Shown: positions 1 to 8,671, counted from the stretch's first letter. The stretch: DNA of 53,028 nucleotides from Sphaerisporangium sp. (GCA_025964675.1 JAOPYI010000193.1:1-53028), one strand, 5' to 3'. Notes: generated from the letters alone by a model not told the origin. Translations and numbers: made by a program.

Positions 1-135
1 CAGTGGAGCCGCCCCCGCTGACCGCGGGTCACGCGCGATGGCCAGGCCGAGACCGGTGTCTCCGCGGTGCCGGCTGCGGGCGGTGTCCAACCGGACGAAA
101 CGGTGAAAGATCCGCTCGCGGTCGGCCACGCATCG
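1..135 (-). pseudogene. Sensor histidine kinase C-terminal fragment, probably decayed
   Basis: Read on the minus strand, this edge translates in one frame to RIFHRFVRLDTARS followed by TGLGLAIARD, which match the F box and G2 box of a HATPase_c domain. The expected DxGxG (G1) box just upstream is not there: the frame reads DDRCVADRE instead, and the G2 box has GDTG for the usual GGTG. No start codon or N-terminal half lies in the flanking 165 bases. I read it as the remnant of a two-component kinase running off the left edge of the window. Too little is visible to exclude an intact gene outside the window joined by a frameshift. Confidence 0.35.
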
Positions 136-300
136 GTCATCGGTGGCTCTCCACGTGCGGCGGCAGAGGAGGCGATCATGTGACGGTCGGCCGCCACGAC
201 CTGGACAGGGTTTGCGGCAGGCAGCAGAAAGGGGTGCGATCACAGCCGTACGGCCTGCTGGAGAACGCACTACCCATCGTCCCGGTGGGGCGAACCGGTG

Positions 301-1215
301 TCAGCGGTAGCCCGTCGCGTCAGCGGGCTTCCCTGCGTCCTGGACCTCAACGATGTACCGCCAGGCGTCGGGCTGGCTGCCGTCAACATCGGTGAAACCG
401 TAGACTTGGGCGAGCTGCCCGCTGGACAACGACTGTCCGTTCCACCGTCCCACCTCAGAGTCTGCGGCAAGGGCCGCAACCGCCCGTCCAACGTAGGCCG
501 CGGACTCGGAGATGACGAAATGCGGCTCCTTGCCGAGCGCGTCGCGCCAGTTCGTCTCCGTGACGCCGAACAGTTCCAGCATGATCTCCGAACGCATCCA
601 CCCCGGAGTCAGCGACACGGCGGTGACGCCGTAGGAGGCGAGCTCCTTGGCCTGGGCGAATGCCAGGCGGTTCACCGACGTCTTGGCCAGGTCGTAGAAG
701 AAGGAGATGCGGTAGTTGGCCGCGTTGTACTCAGCGGTGCCGTCGGTCATTTCGACGACCAGGCCACCCGGCTTCCTGATGATCAATGGAAGGGCGAAGT
801 GGCTGGTGATGATATGGGTGTCGATCGCCAGGCGCAGGATGCGCAGGCCCTTGTCCAGCGAGTGCTCCCACAGCTTCTGGTCCCAGCTGAACATCAGCTC
901 CCCGCCCCAGATGTTGTTGACCAGGAGGTCGAGCCTCCCTTGCTCCCGGTCGATCCGCTGCACCAGCGAATGCACCTGCTCGTGCTCCAGGTGATCCACC
1001 TGCACCGCGATCCCCTGACCGCCGGCCGCGGTGACCAGTTCGGCGGTCTCCTCGATCGTTTCCGCCCGGTCCATCTCCGAGCGTTGCTCCCGGGTGCTGC
1101 GTCCCGTCACGTAGACCGTCGCCCCCGCCGCGCCCAACTCCGTAGCGATAGCACGGCCCGCACCACGCGTCGCCCCCGCGACCAGCGCGATCTTCCCTGT
1201 CAGCGTGTCACTCAT
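301..1215 (-). CDS. SDR family NAD(P)-dependent oxidoreductase
   Basis: A 304-aa short-chain dehydrogenase/reductase. The N-terminal nucleotide-binding loop is GATRGAG (about residues 14-20), a variant of TGxxxGxG, followed by a beta strand ending VTGRS, which suggests NADP preference. A YDLAK (YxxxK) catalytic pair sits near the middle. The protein is longer than the classical 250 aa and resembles the SDR branch with an extended helix after the active site. The ATG at 1215 has no clear Shine-Dalgarno site. It is transcribed away from the GntR regulator and may belong to the same catabolic locus, but I see no copy of the GntR operator in front of it. The substrate cannot be read from the sequence. 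Confidence 0.85.
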   Translation of the reverse strand: MSDTLTGKIALVAGATRGAGRAIATELGAAGATVYVTGRSTREQRSEMDRAETIEETAELVTAAGGQGIAVQVDHLEHEQVHSLVQRIDREQGRLDLLVNNIWGGELMFSWDQKLWEHSLDKGLRILRLAIDTHIITSHFALPLIIRKPGGLVVEMTDGTAEYNAANYRISFFYDLAKTSVNRLAFAQAKELASYGVTAVSLTPGWMRSEIMLELFGVTETNWRDALGKEPHFVISESAAYVGRAVAALAADSEVGRWNGQSLSSGQLAQVYGFTDVDGSQPDAWRYIVEVQDAGKPADATGYR

Positions 1216-1614
1216 GAGGCCGATGCTGGCAGGCGCGTCCGACAGAATCTCCGTCAGCAGTCACCACATGCAAGTGCTCAGATCACGGGCTGGACAGCGG
1301 ACCGGGACCGCCATCGTCCAGGCGACAACCGTGACACCGCTGCCGTCGATGCCTGAAATCGTCGCGGACCTGTAAATAGCGCACGACTTCTTCCGCAGAC
1401 AGTCGCCATGCAGGCCGTACACCGGGGTGTGGCAGGGCATCCTGGTCGGCGCCGTCAAGGGGTGACCGTGCGAGATCGCGCCGCGTTCCCGCGGCGTTCC
1501 AGTGGAACCGGCGCCCGCCGTAAGCTTTGAGGAACTCCGGTCCGCCACCGGCGCCGAGGCCTCGTGGGCACGTAAGCACCCGGCCAGGTCCCGGTCAGGA
1601 GTATGACGCGGGAA
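1216..1614. other. Intergenic stretch without a supported gene
   Basis: About 400 bases between the SDR gene and the gntR promoter. Short overlapping ORFs on both strands have no recognisable domain, no Shine-Dalgarno site and no consistent codon bias. I see no hairpin terminator or tRNA. It probably contains the SDR promoter. Confidence 0.5.
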
Positions 1615-1647
1615 TTGCACTCGACACTGGATGCAATGTATACGTTA
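1615..1647 (+). promoter_or_regulatory. gntR promoter with overlapping GntR operator
   Basis: TTGCAC at 1615-1620 is separated by 18 bases from TATACG at 1639-1644, a good sigma-70-type promoter. The -10 box lies inside a dyad, CAATGTATACGTTA at 1634-1647. Its inner 12 bases (1635-1646) are palindromic with one mismatched pair and share CAATGTATAC with the perfect palindrome at 2605-2618. The layout predicts that the encoded regulator represses its own transcription by blocking RNA polymerase. This site also argues that translation begins downstream at 1690, not at an upstream ATG at 1603. Confidence 0.7.
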
Positions 1648-1689
1648 AGCATGTTCTCATCCGGCGACCGTTCTACAGAGCGTCCAGGG

Positions 1690-2355
1690 ATGCACAACCA
1701 GGCCGAACTCGCCTACCGGCGGCTGCGCGAACGGCTGATGGATGGGCACTACAATCCCGGTGACCGGCTCACCGAACTCGGCATCTGCGAAGACCTTGCC
1801 ATGAGCCGGACCCCGGTCCGCGAAGCGCTGCGCCGGCTGCAGAGCGACGGCCTGGTCGCCTCGACGGGCCGGGGTGTAGTGGTGAGCTCGCTCTCTCCGC
1901 AGGATATGCAGCACGCCATGCAGCTGCACGGCGCTCTGGACGCGCTGGCCGCCAAGCTGGCCGCAACCGCGCAGCACGAGGGCCGGCTGTCCCCCGCTCA
2001 GCTCGGGGCGCTCAAAAGGGCGTCACGCAATGTGGAGGAACGGGCTGAGACCAGTGACGCGGCCGGGGCCTGGCGTGCGAACCTCGACTTCCACATGATG
2101 CTGGCCCGCCTGTCGGGCAACCCGCTGCTCGAGGACGCCCTCGACCGTATCTGGGCCCGGTTCGCGATCGTCAGCCTCAGCAACGTCAGCCGCCGCACGG
2201 ACCTGACACCCCGCCAGCATGACGCGATCGTCAGCGCCATCATCGACGGCGATCCGCAACGGGCGGAGGCCGCAGCGGCCGAGCACGTGCGGGAGGCGGC
2301 GGAGATGTACGGAGAAGGTCACCAGGACCGGCGGTCGGGTCCGTCCGCCCTGTGA
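1690..2355 (+). CDS. GntR family transcriptional regulator, FadR/FCD subfamily
   Basis: A 221-aa repressor-type regulator. Residues about 5-70 form the GntR winged helix (AYRRLRERLMDG, then a PGDRLTE turn, then SRTPVREALRRL, the classic recognition helix). Residues about 85-215 are an all-helical FCD ligand domain with the expected acidic and histidine metal/ligand positions (for example DFHMM and ARQHD-type helices). The ATG at 1690 follows AGGG and leaves a 5' leader of about 40 bases after the predicted promoter. An in-frame ATG at 1603 would lie upstream of the -10 box. It sits directly in front of the ABC importer and catabolic genes. FCD regulators usually respond to small carboxylates or sugar acids, which fits the aldolase and amidohydrolase downstream. 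Confidence 0.9.
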   Translation: MHNQAELAYRRLRERLMDGHYNPGDRLTELGICEDLAMSRTPVREALRRLQSDGLVASTGRGVVVSSLSPQDMQHAMQLHGALDALAAKLAATAQHEGRLSPAQLGALKRASRNVEERAETSDAAGAWRANLDFHMMLARLSGNPLLEDALDRIWARFAIVSLSNVSRRTDLTPRQHDAIVSAIIDGDPQRAEAAAAEHVREAAEMYGEGHQDRRSGPSAL

Positions 2356-2585
2356 GCCGGCGGGCTCAGAGACGTCTGCTTGCTCAAGGCTTTGTGCTAC
2401 AGCGAGCTCCTGTCCGGGCCGCCGGCCGACGGCGGGGGAGACAGCGATCGATGCCCTGACCGACCTGATCAGCTCGGACATCATGCCGAGGTCGAAGCCT
2501 TTCAGCTCGCGAAAAGGCGGCCACCCAGCCGCGACATAGAGCTACCGGCAAGTAGGGCTCTTTTCGCACAACCCCGTCTGATCCC

Positions 2586-2629
2586 TTGTCAGACCGTTGA
2601 TGTTCAATGTATACATTGCACATCAACGG
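2586..2629 (+). promoter_or_regulatory. Operon promoter with 36-bp GntR-type palindrome
   Basis: TTGTCA at 2586-2591 and TATACA at 2610-2615, 18 bases apart, make a strong promoter for the ABC/catabolic operon. The -10 box is buried in CAATGTATACATTG (2605-2618), a perfect palindrome centred at 2611.5. A second pair of perfect 10-base arms (2594-2603 and 2620-2629) extends it to 36 bp with one mismatched base pair (2604/2619). The core matches the tGTATACa-type operators known for FadR-like GntR regulators and the core in the gntR promoter. The leader to the receptor start at 2866 is about 240 bases long. Confidence 0.8.
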
Positions 2630-2865
2630 CTGAGTGCTTACTGGCGCCCCAGCCATCACCACACAAGCGGGCGCCCTGCGCGCCCGGGGAGACGTTCCAC
2701 GCGCAAGGGACAAGTGCCAACGGTCGCCTCCGGAACCGGCGTTGACGAGCCGTCACCGCTTCCGGTCGCTGCCTTTGGTTCCGGGCCGAGCCACAAGGCA
2801 CGGCACCGGCTCGAGGGGCTGTCCACCTGAACCGCCATCACGATCACCAACTCGAGGTGAATGTC
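2630..2865 (+). other. Long 5' leader of the catabolic operon
   Basis: Around 236 bases between the operator/promoter and the lipoprotein start. No ORF with coding character, riboswitch consensus or terminator hairpin is recognisable. The last bases carry GAGGTGA (2855-2861), the Shine-Dalgarno site of the receptor gene. Confidence 0.5.
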
Positions 2866-4089
2866 ATGCCAGGATTCGGCCGAAGCGGACGGTACGCGGC
2901 CCTGCTCAGCGGGACGGCAGCAATGCTGCTCGTCGCCACAGCGTGCAACTCCGGATCAACGCCGGGCAGCGGCTCGATCAAGATCGGCGCATCGCTGCCG
3001 CTGTCGGGCCCCGTCGCCGATGCCTCCAAACCCGCCTACGAGGGTTACAAGATCTGGCTGGACCAGGTGAACGCCGGCGGCGGGCTGCTGGGCCGCAAGG
3101 TGGAGTTGAAGGTGCTCGACGACGGCTTCGACCAGAACGCCGTCGTCGCCAACTACAACCGCCTCATCAGCCAGGAGCGCTCCGACCTCCTGCTGGGTAC
3201 CTTCTCGTCCAAGCTGAACCTGCCCGCGTCCTCGGTGGCCGAGCGCAACAAGATGCTCTATGTCGAGCCGTCGGGCGGCGCCGAGGAGATCTTCACGCGC
3301 GGCTACAACTATCTGTTCTTCGCGCAGCCCAGCACCTCACTGGACCTGCCGAAGCAGTTCGTGCGGTACATCGGGTCGTTGCCGGCCGACCAGCGGCCGA
3401 AGACCGCCGCGTATCCCACGCAGGACGACCCCAACACCGACGTAACGATCAACGAGTTCCGCAAGGATCTCACCCAGCTCGGGGTGAAGGCGGTCTACAG
3501 CGAGAAGTACGCTCCCGACACGGTGAACTTCGACTCCATCGCCAGCGCCATCGCCGGTGCGAAGCCCGATCTGGTGGTCCATGGCGCGGTCGCCGCCAAC
3601 GACGGCGCCGGCCTCGTCAAGGCGCTGCAGAAGCAGCAGTTCAGCCCGAAAATGATGTTCCAGACCAACGCCCCGAGCCTCCTCCAGTCCTACCCGCAGG
3701 CGATCGGTGAGAAGAACACCGAAGGCATCTTCACCTCGGCGGCCTGGAGCCCGAATTCCGACTATCCGCGCAACGCCGAGTTCGTGAAGGCGTACACGAA
3801 GGCCTACGGCTCACCGCCCAGCGACGACGCCGCCAACGCCTACACAGCCGGTCAGGTCCTTGAGGCCGCGGTCAAGGCCGTGGGCAGCCTGGACCAGGGC
3901 AAGCTGGCCGACTGGCTTCACTCGCACACCGTGCAGACCATCGTGGGCCCGCTGAAGTGGGACAAGCGCGGGGTGCCCGACGGCGACATGCTGCTGGCTC
4001 AGTGGCAGAACGGGAGGTTCGAGTTCGTTCTGCCCGACAGCCAGAAGACCGTCCAGAAGGCGATCAACCCCAAGCCCGGGTGGTCGTGA
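2866..4089 (+). CDS. ABC transporter substrate-binding lipoprotein, branched-chain amino acid/amide (HAAT) type
   Basis: A 407-aa extracytoplasmic receptor. The N terminus has a basic stretch, a hydrophobic segment and a lipobox (VATAC, Cys near residue 28), so it is lipid-anchored outside the membrane. The mature part opens with IKIGASLPLSGPVADAS and continues with the bilobal periplasmic-binding type 1 fold (Peripla_BP_6). The ATG at 2866 has GAGGTGA five bases upstream; an in-frame GTG at 2857 would overlap that site. It is the first gene of the operon. HAAT receptors bind amino acids, amides, urea, aromatic acids and other small compounds, so the ligand is better inferred from the downstream enzymes than from the family. 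Confidence 0.92.
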   Translation: MPGFGRSGRYAALLSGTAAMLLVATACNSGSTPGSGSIKIGASLPLSGPVADASKPAYEGYKIWLDQVNAGGGLLGRKVELKVLDDGFDQNAVVANYNRLISQERSDLLLGTFSSKLNLPASSVAERNKMLYVEPSGGAEEIFTRGYNYLFFAQPSTSLDLPKQFVRYIGSLPADQRPKTAAYPTQDDPNTDVTINEFRKDLTQLGVKAVYSEKYAPDTVNFDSIASAIAGAKPDLVVHGAVAANDGAGLVKALQKQQFSPKMMFQTNAPSLLQSYPQAIGEKNTEGIFTSAAWSPNSDYPRNAEFVKAYTKAYGSPPSDDAANAYTAGQVLEAAVKAVGSLDQGKLADWLHSHTVQTIVGPLKWDKRGVPDGDMLLAQWQNGRFEFVLPDSQKTVQKAINPKPGWS

Positions 4090-4973
4090 TGGGGACACTC
4101 CTCCAGGCTCTGATCCTGGGGTTGCTCGTCGGTGGCGTGTACGCCCTGGTCGCCTCCGGGATGAACCTCATCTTCGGGGTGATGCAGGTGGTCAACCTCG
4201 CCCAGGGCGGCATGCTGATCCTCAGCGCGTATCTGACGTACACGCTCTGGGAGGCCACTGGACTCGATCCGCTGCTGCTCGTGGTCATCACGACGCCGTG
4301 TCTGCTGGTCGTCGGCTGGGCCACCTACTACATCTTCATCGAGCGTTCGCGGACGACCGATGCGTCGATGGCGCTGGTGACGACCTTCGGTCTCACCCTG
4401 GTCACGAAGGGCGTCATCGCGCTGATCTGGGGCAATGAGCCGCGATCGGTCACCCCCGACTACGCCAACCGGTCCTTCTCCGTCCTCGGGCTGCGCTTCC
4501 CGCAGGCCCAGGTGTACGCCTGCCTCGTCGCCGCCGTCGTGCTCACCGGCCTGTACCTGCTCCTGCGCCACACCTGGCTGGGCCAGTCCATCCGGGCCAC
4601 CGCCTCCAGTTCGGAGGGCGCCCGGCTGATCGGCATCCAGGTGCGGTCCACGTGGGCGGCCGCGTTCGCACTTGGCGTGGCAGCCGCCGGAGCGGGCGGG
4701 TCGCTGCTGAGCGTCCTGTACCCCTTCATGCCCAGCTCGGCCGACCACTGGATCGGCCTGATGCTCTCCATCATCGTGCTCGGCGGCATGGGCAGCCTGC
4801 CCGGCAGTGTGCTCGGCGCTGTGGTCATCGCGCTCGCCGAATCCCTGACCTCCACCTACGTCTCCCCCGACTGGGCCGCCGCGGTCCCCTACCTGGCGAT
4901 CATCCTGGTGCTCGTCGCCCGACCGCAGGGCCTGTTGGGCGCCCGGCTGCGAGAGGACATGAGCCGCGCATGA
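4089..4973 (+). CDS. livH: Branched-chain-type ABC transporter permease LivH
   Basis: A 294-aa inner-membrane permease with eight or so hydrophobic segments. The N-terminal region contains LVGGVYALVASGMNLIFGVM and a following NLAQGGML loop, typical of LivH. A conserved cytoplasmic EAA-like loop with IGIQ lies near the middle, and GGMGSLPGSVLGA lies near the C terminus. The ATG at 4089 shares its A with the receptor stop codon (TGATG), so translation is coupled. It pairs with the LivM half of the next protein to form the translocation pore. Confidence 0.92.
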   Translation: MGTLLQALILGLLVGGVYALVASGMNLIFGVMQVVNLAQGGMLILSAYLTYTLWEATGLDPLLLVVITTPCLLVVGWATYYIFIERSRTTDASMALVTTFGLTLVTKGVIALIWGNEPRSVTPDYANRSFSVLGLRFPQAQVYACLVAAVVLTGLYLLLRHTWLGQSIRATASSSEGARLIGIQVRSTWAAAFALGVAAAGAGGSLLSVLYPFMPSSADHWIGLMLSIIVLGGMGSLPGSVLGAVVIALAESLTSTYVSPDWAAAVPYLAIILVLVARPQGLLGARLREDMSRA

Positions 4974-6802
4974 CCATCAACCGTCTCCGGGCGGGCGGGA
5001 TCGGCCTCGCCGCCGTGGTGCTAGCCGGCCTCCCGCTCGTCTCCGACAACGGATATCTGCAGAACATGGCGATCATGGTGTTCCTGCTGGCCGTCATGGC
5101 GTCCGGCTGGAATATCATCTCCGGGTACACCGGCTATGTCTCTCTGGGGCAGAGCGCATTCCTCGGCGCCGGCGCATACACGACCGCACTGCTGTCGATC
5201 CATACCGGCGTCTCCCCGTTGCTGGCCGCTCCCGCGGGCGGTGTGGTCGCGGCGGCGGCGGCGCTGGTGCTCAGCCTGGTGGGCCGGCGTACGCGGGGCA
5301 TCGCCTTCGTGATCGTCAGCTTCGCCTTCTTGGAGTTGACGGCGCTCCTCGTGTCCAACTGGTCGTCGCTGACGAACGGCAACCACGGGCTCGCGCTGCC
5401 GCTGCCCACCTGGGACCGCGCGTACCTCAACTGGCCGTTCTACTACTACTTGCTGGTGCTGCTGGCGCTGACGGTCTGGGGCTCGTGGGCGATCCGCCGC
5501 TCCAAGCTCGGCATCGGGCTGATGGCCATCCGCGACGACGAGTCGAAGGCGGACGGCGTGGGGGTGCGCACCGACCGCTACAAGATGCTCGCCTTCGCCG
5601 CGAGCGCCTTCCCGATCGGCATCGCGGGGGGCGTCTACGCGTACTACATCGCCTTCCTCGTACCGGCGTCGATGTTCGACATCGTCATCGCCATGCAGAT
5701 CGTGCTCGCTGCGCACCTGGGCGGTGTCGGCACGCTGTGGGGGCCGGTGCTGGGCGCGTTCCTGCTGGAGCCGCTCAACCAGTTCACCAACCAGAACCTC
5801 AGCGGGCCCGACGCCGGGTCGTGGCGCTTGATCATCTACGGTGCGCTGCTCGCGGCGATCGTCCTGTTCTTCCCCAAGGGCGTGCTCACGGAGGGCGCCG
5901 CCTGGCTGGCCCGTCGCCGCCGCACCGAGCCGCAGGCAACGGCCGGCACCCGCCTGACCGCGGTCCCGGACCGGCTCCCGAGGCCTACGGTGATACGGTC
6001 CCGCACCCCGCAGACGGCGAGCGCGCCGCTGCTGCGCGTAGAGGGCCTGAACAAGGCGTTCGGTGGGCTGCACGCGGTCGACGGGTGTGCGTTCACCGTC
6101 GAGCGCAACTCCATCACCGGACTGATCGGGCCCAACGGGTCCGGCAAGACGACGGTGTTCAACCTCCTCGACGGCAGCCTCGCGGCCGACGGCGGCAGCA
6201 TCTACCTGGGTGAGCGGCGCATCGACCACCTGGCGCGCTGGCAGCGGGCCCACGCCGGCCTGGCCCGCACCTTCCAGGCCACCCGGGTCTTCCCCCAGCT
6301 CACCGCGCTCGAAAACCTGGCCGTGCCGAGCCGCTCCTTCTCCACGGCCGGGCTGACCGCCTCGGCCATCAGCGGCAAGGAGGCGGCCCGGGCCCACGAG
6401 TGGCTTGCCTTCGTCGGCATGGACGCCTATGCCGAGCACCGCGCGGGCGGACTGTCCTACGGGCAGCAAAAGCTCATCGAACTCGCCCAGGCGCTGATGC
6501 TGGAACCCGAGGTGCTCCTGCTCGACGAACCGGCCGCCGGCATCAACCCGACGCTCGTCGAGCGGCTCGCCGACATCGTCCGCAAGCTCAACGAGGCCGC
6601 GACGACCGTGGTGATCGTCGAGCACAACATGCCGCTGGTGCTGTCGCTGTGCGACCACATCCACGTCCTGGCCCAGGGACACGTCATCGCTAGCGGCCCG
6701 CCCGGCGAGATCGAACGGGACCCCGCCGTGCTCGACGCCTACCTCGGCGACCACACACCGGGCCCGGGGAACGACCCGGCGCCGTCGGGAGCCACCGCGT
6801 GA
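4970..6802 (+). CDS. Fused branched-chain-type ABC permease and ATPase (LivM-LivG)
   Basis: A single 610-codon reading frame carries both a LivM permease and a LivG ATPase. Residues 1 to about 325 are hydrophobic and contain the LivM signatures SGYTGYVSLGQSAFLGAGAY and GGVGTLWGPVLGAF. A linker of about 25-30 residues rich in R, P and T follows. Residues about 345-610 are an ABC ATPase with Walker A GPNGSGKTT (near residue 386), signature LSYGQQKLIELAQAL (near 494), Walker B LLLDEPAAG and the LivG-type extended C terminus. The start overlaps the livH stop by ATGA. Such fusions are known in some actinobacteria and proteobacteria, but separate genes are the rule. The fused chain fixes a 1:1 permease:ATPase ratio. 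Confidence 0.9.
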   Translation: MTINRLRAGGIGLAAVVLAGLPLVSDNGYLQNMAIMVFLLAVMASGWNIISGYTGYVSLGQSAFLGAGAYTTALLSIHTGVSPLLAAPAGGVVAAAAALVLSLVGRRTRGIAFVIVSFAFLELTALLVSNWSSLTNGNHGLALPLPTWDRAYLNWPFYYYLLVLLALTVWGSWAIRRSKLGIGLMAIRDDESKADGVGVRTDRYKMLAFAASAFPIGIAGGVYAYYIAFLVPASMFDIVIAMQIVLAAHLGGVGTLWGPVLGAFLLEPLNQFTNQNLSGPDAGSWRLIIYGALLAAIVLFFPKGVLTEGAAWLARRRRTEPQATAGTRLTAVPDRLPRPTVIRSRTPQTASAPLLRVEGLNKAFGGLHAVDGCAFTVERNSITGLIGPNGSGKTTVFNLLDGSLAADGGSIYLGERRIDHLARWQRAHAGLARTFQATRVFPQLTALENLAVPSRSFSTAGLTASAISGKEAARAHEWLAFVGMDAYAEHRAGGLSYGQQKLIELAQALMLEPEVLLLDEPAAGINPTLVERLADIVRKLNEAATTVVIVEHNMPLVLSLCDHIHVLAQGHVIASGPPGEIERDPAVLDAYLGDHTPGPGNDPAPSGATA

Positions 6803-7533
6803 TCACCTTCAAGAACCTGGTGGCCGGCTACGGACGTGCCGGAGACATCCTGCGCGGCATCGACTTCACCGCCCCCGAATCCGCGATCACCTGCATCGTC
6901 GGCCCCAACGGGGCAGGCAAGTCGACCGTGCTCAAGGCGTGCAGCGGACTGCTGCGCCCGCGCGGCGGCCAGGTACTGCTCGGGGATGAGGAGATCGGCG
7001 GGCGCTCCCCGGCGGAGATTCTGCGCCGCGGTGTGGTCCAGGTGCCCCAGCACCACGGGCTGTTCCCGTCGCTGACCGTGCGCGAGAACGTCATGCTCGG
7101 CGCGTTCGTGAACCGCAGGGAACGAGACCGCAACCGGCGCCGCTACGAAGAGATCGCCCAGGTGTTCCCGCTGATCGCCGAGCGGGCCGGCGACAAGGCC
7201 GCGTCCCTGTCCGGCGGGCAGCGCCGCACCGTCGAGTTCGCCCGCGCCCTGATGCTGCGCCCACGGGTCGTCCTCCTGGACGAGCCGACCCTCGGCCTCG
7301 ACCCCAAGGCCTGCAAGCAGATCGCCGACTCCATCACCACGCTGAACAAGGAAGGGGTCACCGTCCTCATGGTCGAACAGAACGTCCGCTTCGGCCTCAC
7401 CCTCGCCGACCATGCCGTGGTCATGGAAGGCGGCCGGGTCCTGCACACCGGCGCCGCGGACGCCCTGCTCGCCGACCCGGACATGGGCCGGCTGTTCTTC
7501 GGCGCCGCCCCCGAACAGCAAGAGACATCATGA
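6799..7533 (+). CDS. livF: Branched-chain-type ABC transporter ATPase LivF
   Basis: A 244-aa stand-alone ATPase, the second nucleotide-binding subunit of the importer. It has Walker A GPNGAGKS (about residues 36-43), Q-loop VPQHHGLFPSLTV, signature LSGGQRRTVEFARAL, Walker B VVLLDEPTLGLDP, and the H-loop replaced by VEQN as usual for LivF. The GTG start at 6799 overlaps the previous stop (GTGA). It heterodimerises with the LivG half of the preceding fusion protein on the cytoplasmic face. Confidence 0.92.
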   Translation: MITFKNLVAGYGRAGDILRGIDFTAPESAITCIVGPNGAGKSTVLKACSGLLRPRGGQVLLGDEEIGGRSPAEILRRGVVQVPQHHGLFPSLTVRENVMLGAFVNRRERDRNRRRYEEIAQVFPLIAERAGDKAASLSGGQRRTVEFARALMLRPRVVLLDEPTLGLDPKACKQIADSITTLNKEGVTVLMVEQNVRFGLTLADHAVVMEGGRVLHTGAADALLADPDMGRLFFGAAPEQQETS

Positions 7534-7570
7534 GCGCTCCCGCGCGGAGCGGGAGCGCTGGAAGGTTTCC

Positions 7571-8671
7571 ATGACCAGCACATACCTGAGCGTCATCCAA
7601 GCGGTTGCGACCTCCGGGGCGCGTGCCGCGCAGCCGATCCAGGTCGATGGGCTGCGGCTGCTGGCGATCCCGCAGCTTGCCTACGACATCCCCGGTGCGC
7701 CCGCGCACATGAACGGCGGTGACAGCGATACGGAGGTGCTGTTGCTCCAGCGCGACGGAGACCGCTTCGAGCCCTGGGGGAAGCTGGCGGCTCCGGGCGG
7801 CGAAGACGCCGAGTTCTTCACGATCGAAGATCGGGCGTTCTTGGCCGTGGCGAGCATCCGCACGGGGGCCGGGCCGTACGACTACACCATTCCCTCCACG
7901 GTGTTCGAGTGGGACGGCACGCGATTCGTGCCCTTCCAGGCCTTCGACGGCTTCGCCGCGAAGCAATGGCGGCACTTCGCCGTCGGCGAGAGGCACTTCC
8001 TCGCACTGGCGCAGGGAGTGGCGATCCCGGGACACGCCTCGGACAACCGCCCCTCCGTCATCTACACCTGGGACGGCCGGCGCTTCGCCCACTTCCAGGA
8101 CATCCCCTCCCAGTGGGGCTACAACTGGCACGCGTTCACCGTGGACGACGAGATCTTCCTCGCGCACGCCGACCATGTGGCTCCCAGCGTGCTGTACCGG
8201 TGGGACGGGGCACAGTTCGTCCCGCACCAGCAGCTCGCCGCGGCCGCCGGCCGGGCGTTCGCGACCTTCGACGATCCGTCCGGCGGCGGCACGTACCTGG
8301 TGGTGGCCTGTATTGAGGACAGTTCGCGGGTGCTGCGCTGGGATGCCGCGGCGGCGCGGTTCGTGGAACACCAGAGGCTGCAGGGGGCGGGCGCCCGTGA
8401 ACTCGCCGTCGTACAGACCGACCGCGGGCTCTACATCATCCGGATCAACTTCATCCACGGCACTCCCGCCGACCCCACGGCAGCACTGATGTCGCAAATT
8501 TACCGATGGGACGGGAGCCGCCTGGTAGTCGTCGAGGAGTTCCCGACGACGGGCGGCACCGACATCGCCGTGATGGACAGCGCGCAGGGTCCGCTGATCG
8601 TGCAGACCAACGCTCTCACTGCCGACCTGCGTTTCGCCGCCGAGACCATCGTGTACCGCTTCACGGACTGA
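7571..8671 (+). CDS. Cytosolic EAR/EPTP-type beta-propeller protein
   Basis: A 366-aa protein without a signal peptide or membrane segment. It consists of about seven repeats of roughly 45-50 residues, each built on (I/V/L)Y.WDG..F..(F/H)Q followed by a strand of the form (F/L)LA.A: VFEWDGTRFVPFQ, IYTWDGRRFAHFQ, LYRWDGAQFVPHQ, VLRWDAAAARFVEHQ, IYRWDGSRLVVVEE and a closing VYRFTD. This is the pattern of epilepsy-associated/epitempin (EAR, EPTP) repeats, best known from secreted animal proteins such as LGI1, where seven repeats make a propeller. The start at 7571 has GGAAGG six bases upstream; an ORF extension to 7412 overlaps livF. It lies 37 bases after livF in the same operon, so a sensor, scaffold or enzyme role in uptake or catabolism is plausible. 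No catalytic motif is recognisable. Confidence 0.75.
   Translation: MTSTYLSVIQAVATSGARAAQPIQVDGLRLLAIPQLAYDIPGAPAHMNGGDSDTEVLLLQRDGDRFEPWGKLAAPGGEDAEFFTIEDRAFLAVASIRTGAGPYDYTIPSTVFEWDGTRFVPFQAFDGFAAKQWRHFAVGERHFLALAQGVAIPGHASDNRPSVIYTWDGRRFAHFQDIPSQWGYNWHAFTVDDEIFLAHADHVAPSVLYRWDGAQFVPHQQLAAAAGRAFATFDDPSGGGTYLVVACIEDSSRVLRWDAAAARFVEHQRLQGAGARELAVVQTDRGLYIIRINFIHGTPADPTAALMSQIYRWDGSRLVVVEEFPTTGGTDIAVMDSAQGPLIVQTNALTADLRFAAETIVYRFTD

Noticed and set aside
5021-6754. 577-codon minus-strand ORF opposite the LivM-LivG fusion
   Set aside because: It is an Arg/Gly/Asp-rich shadow produced by high GC at third positions of the real gene; the plus frame has all transporter motifs.
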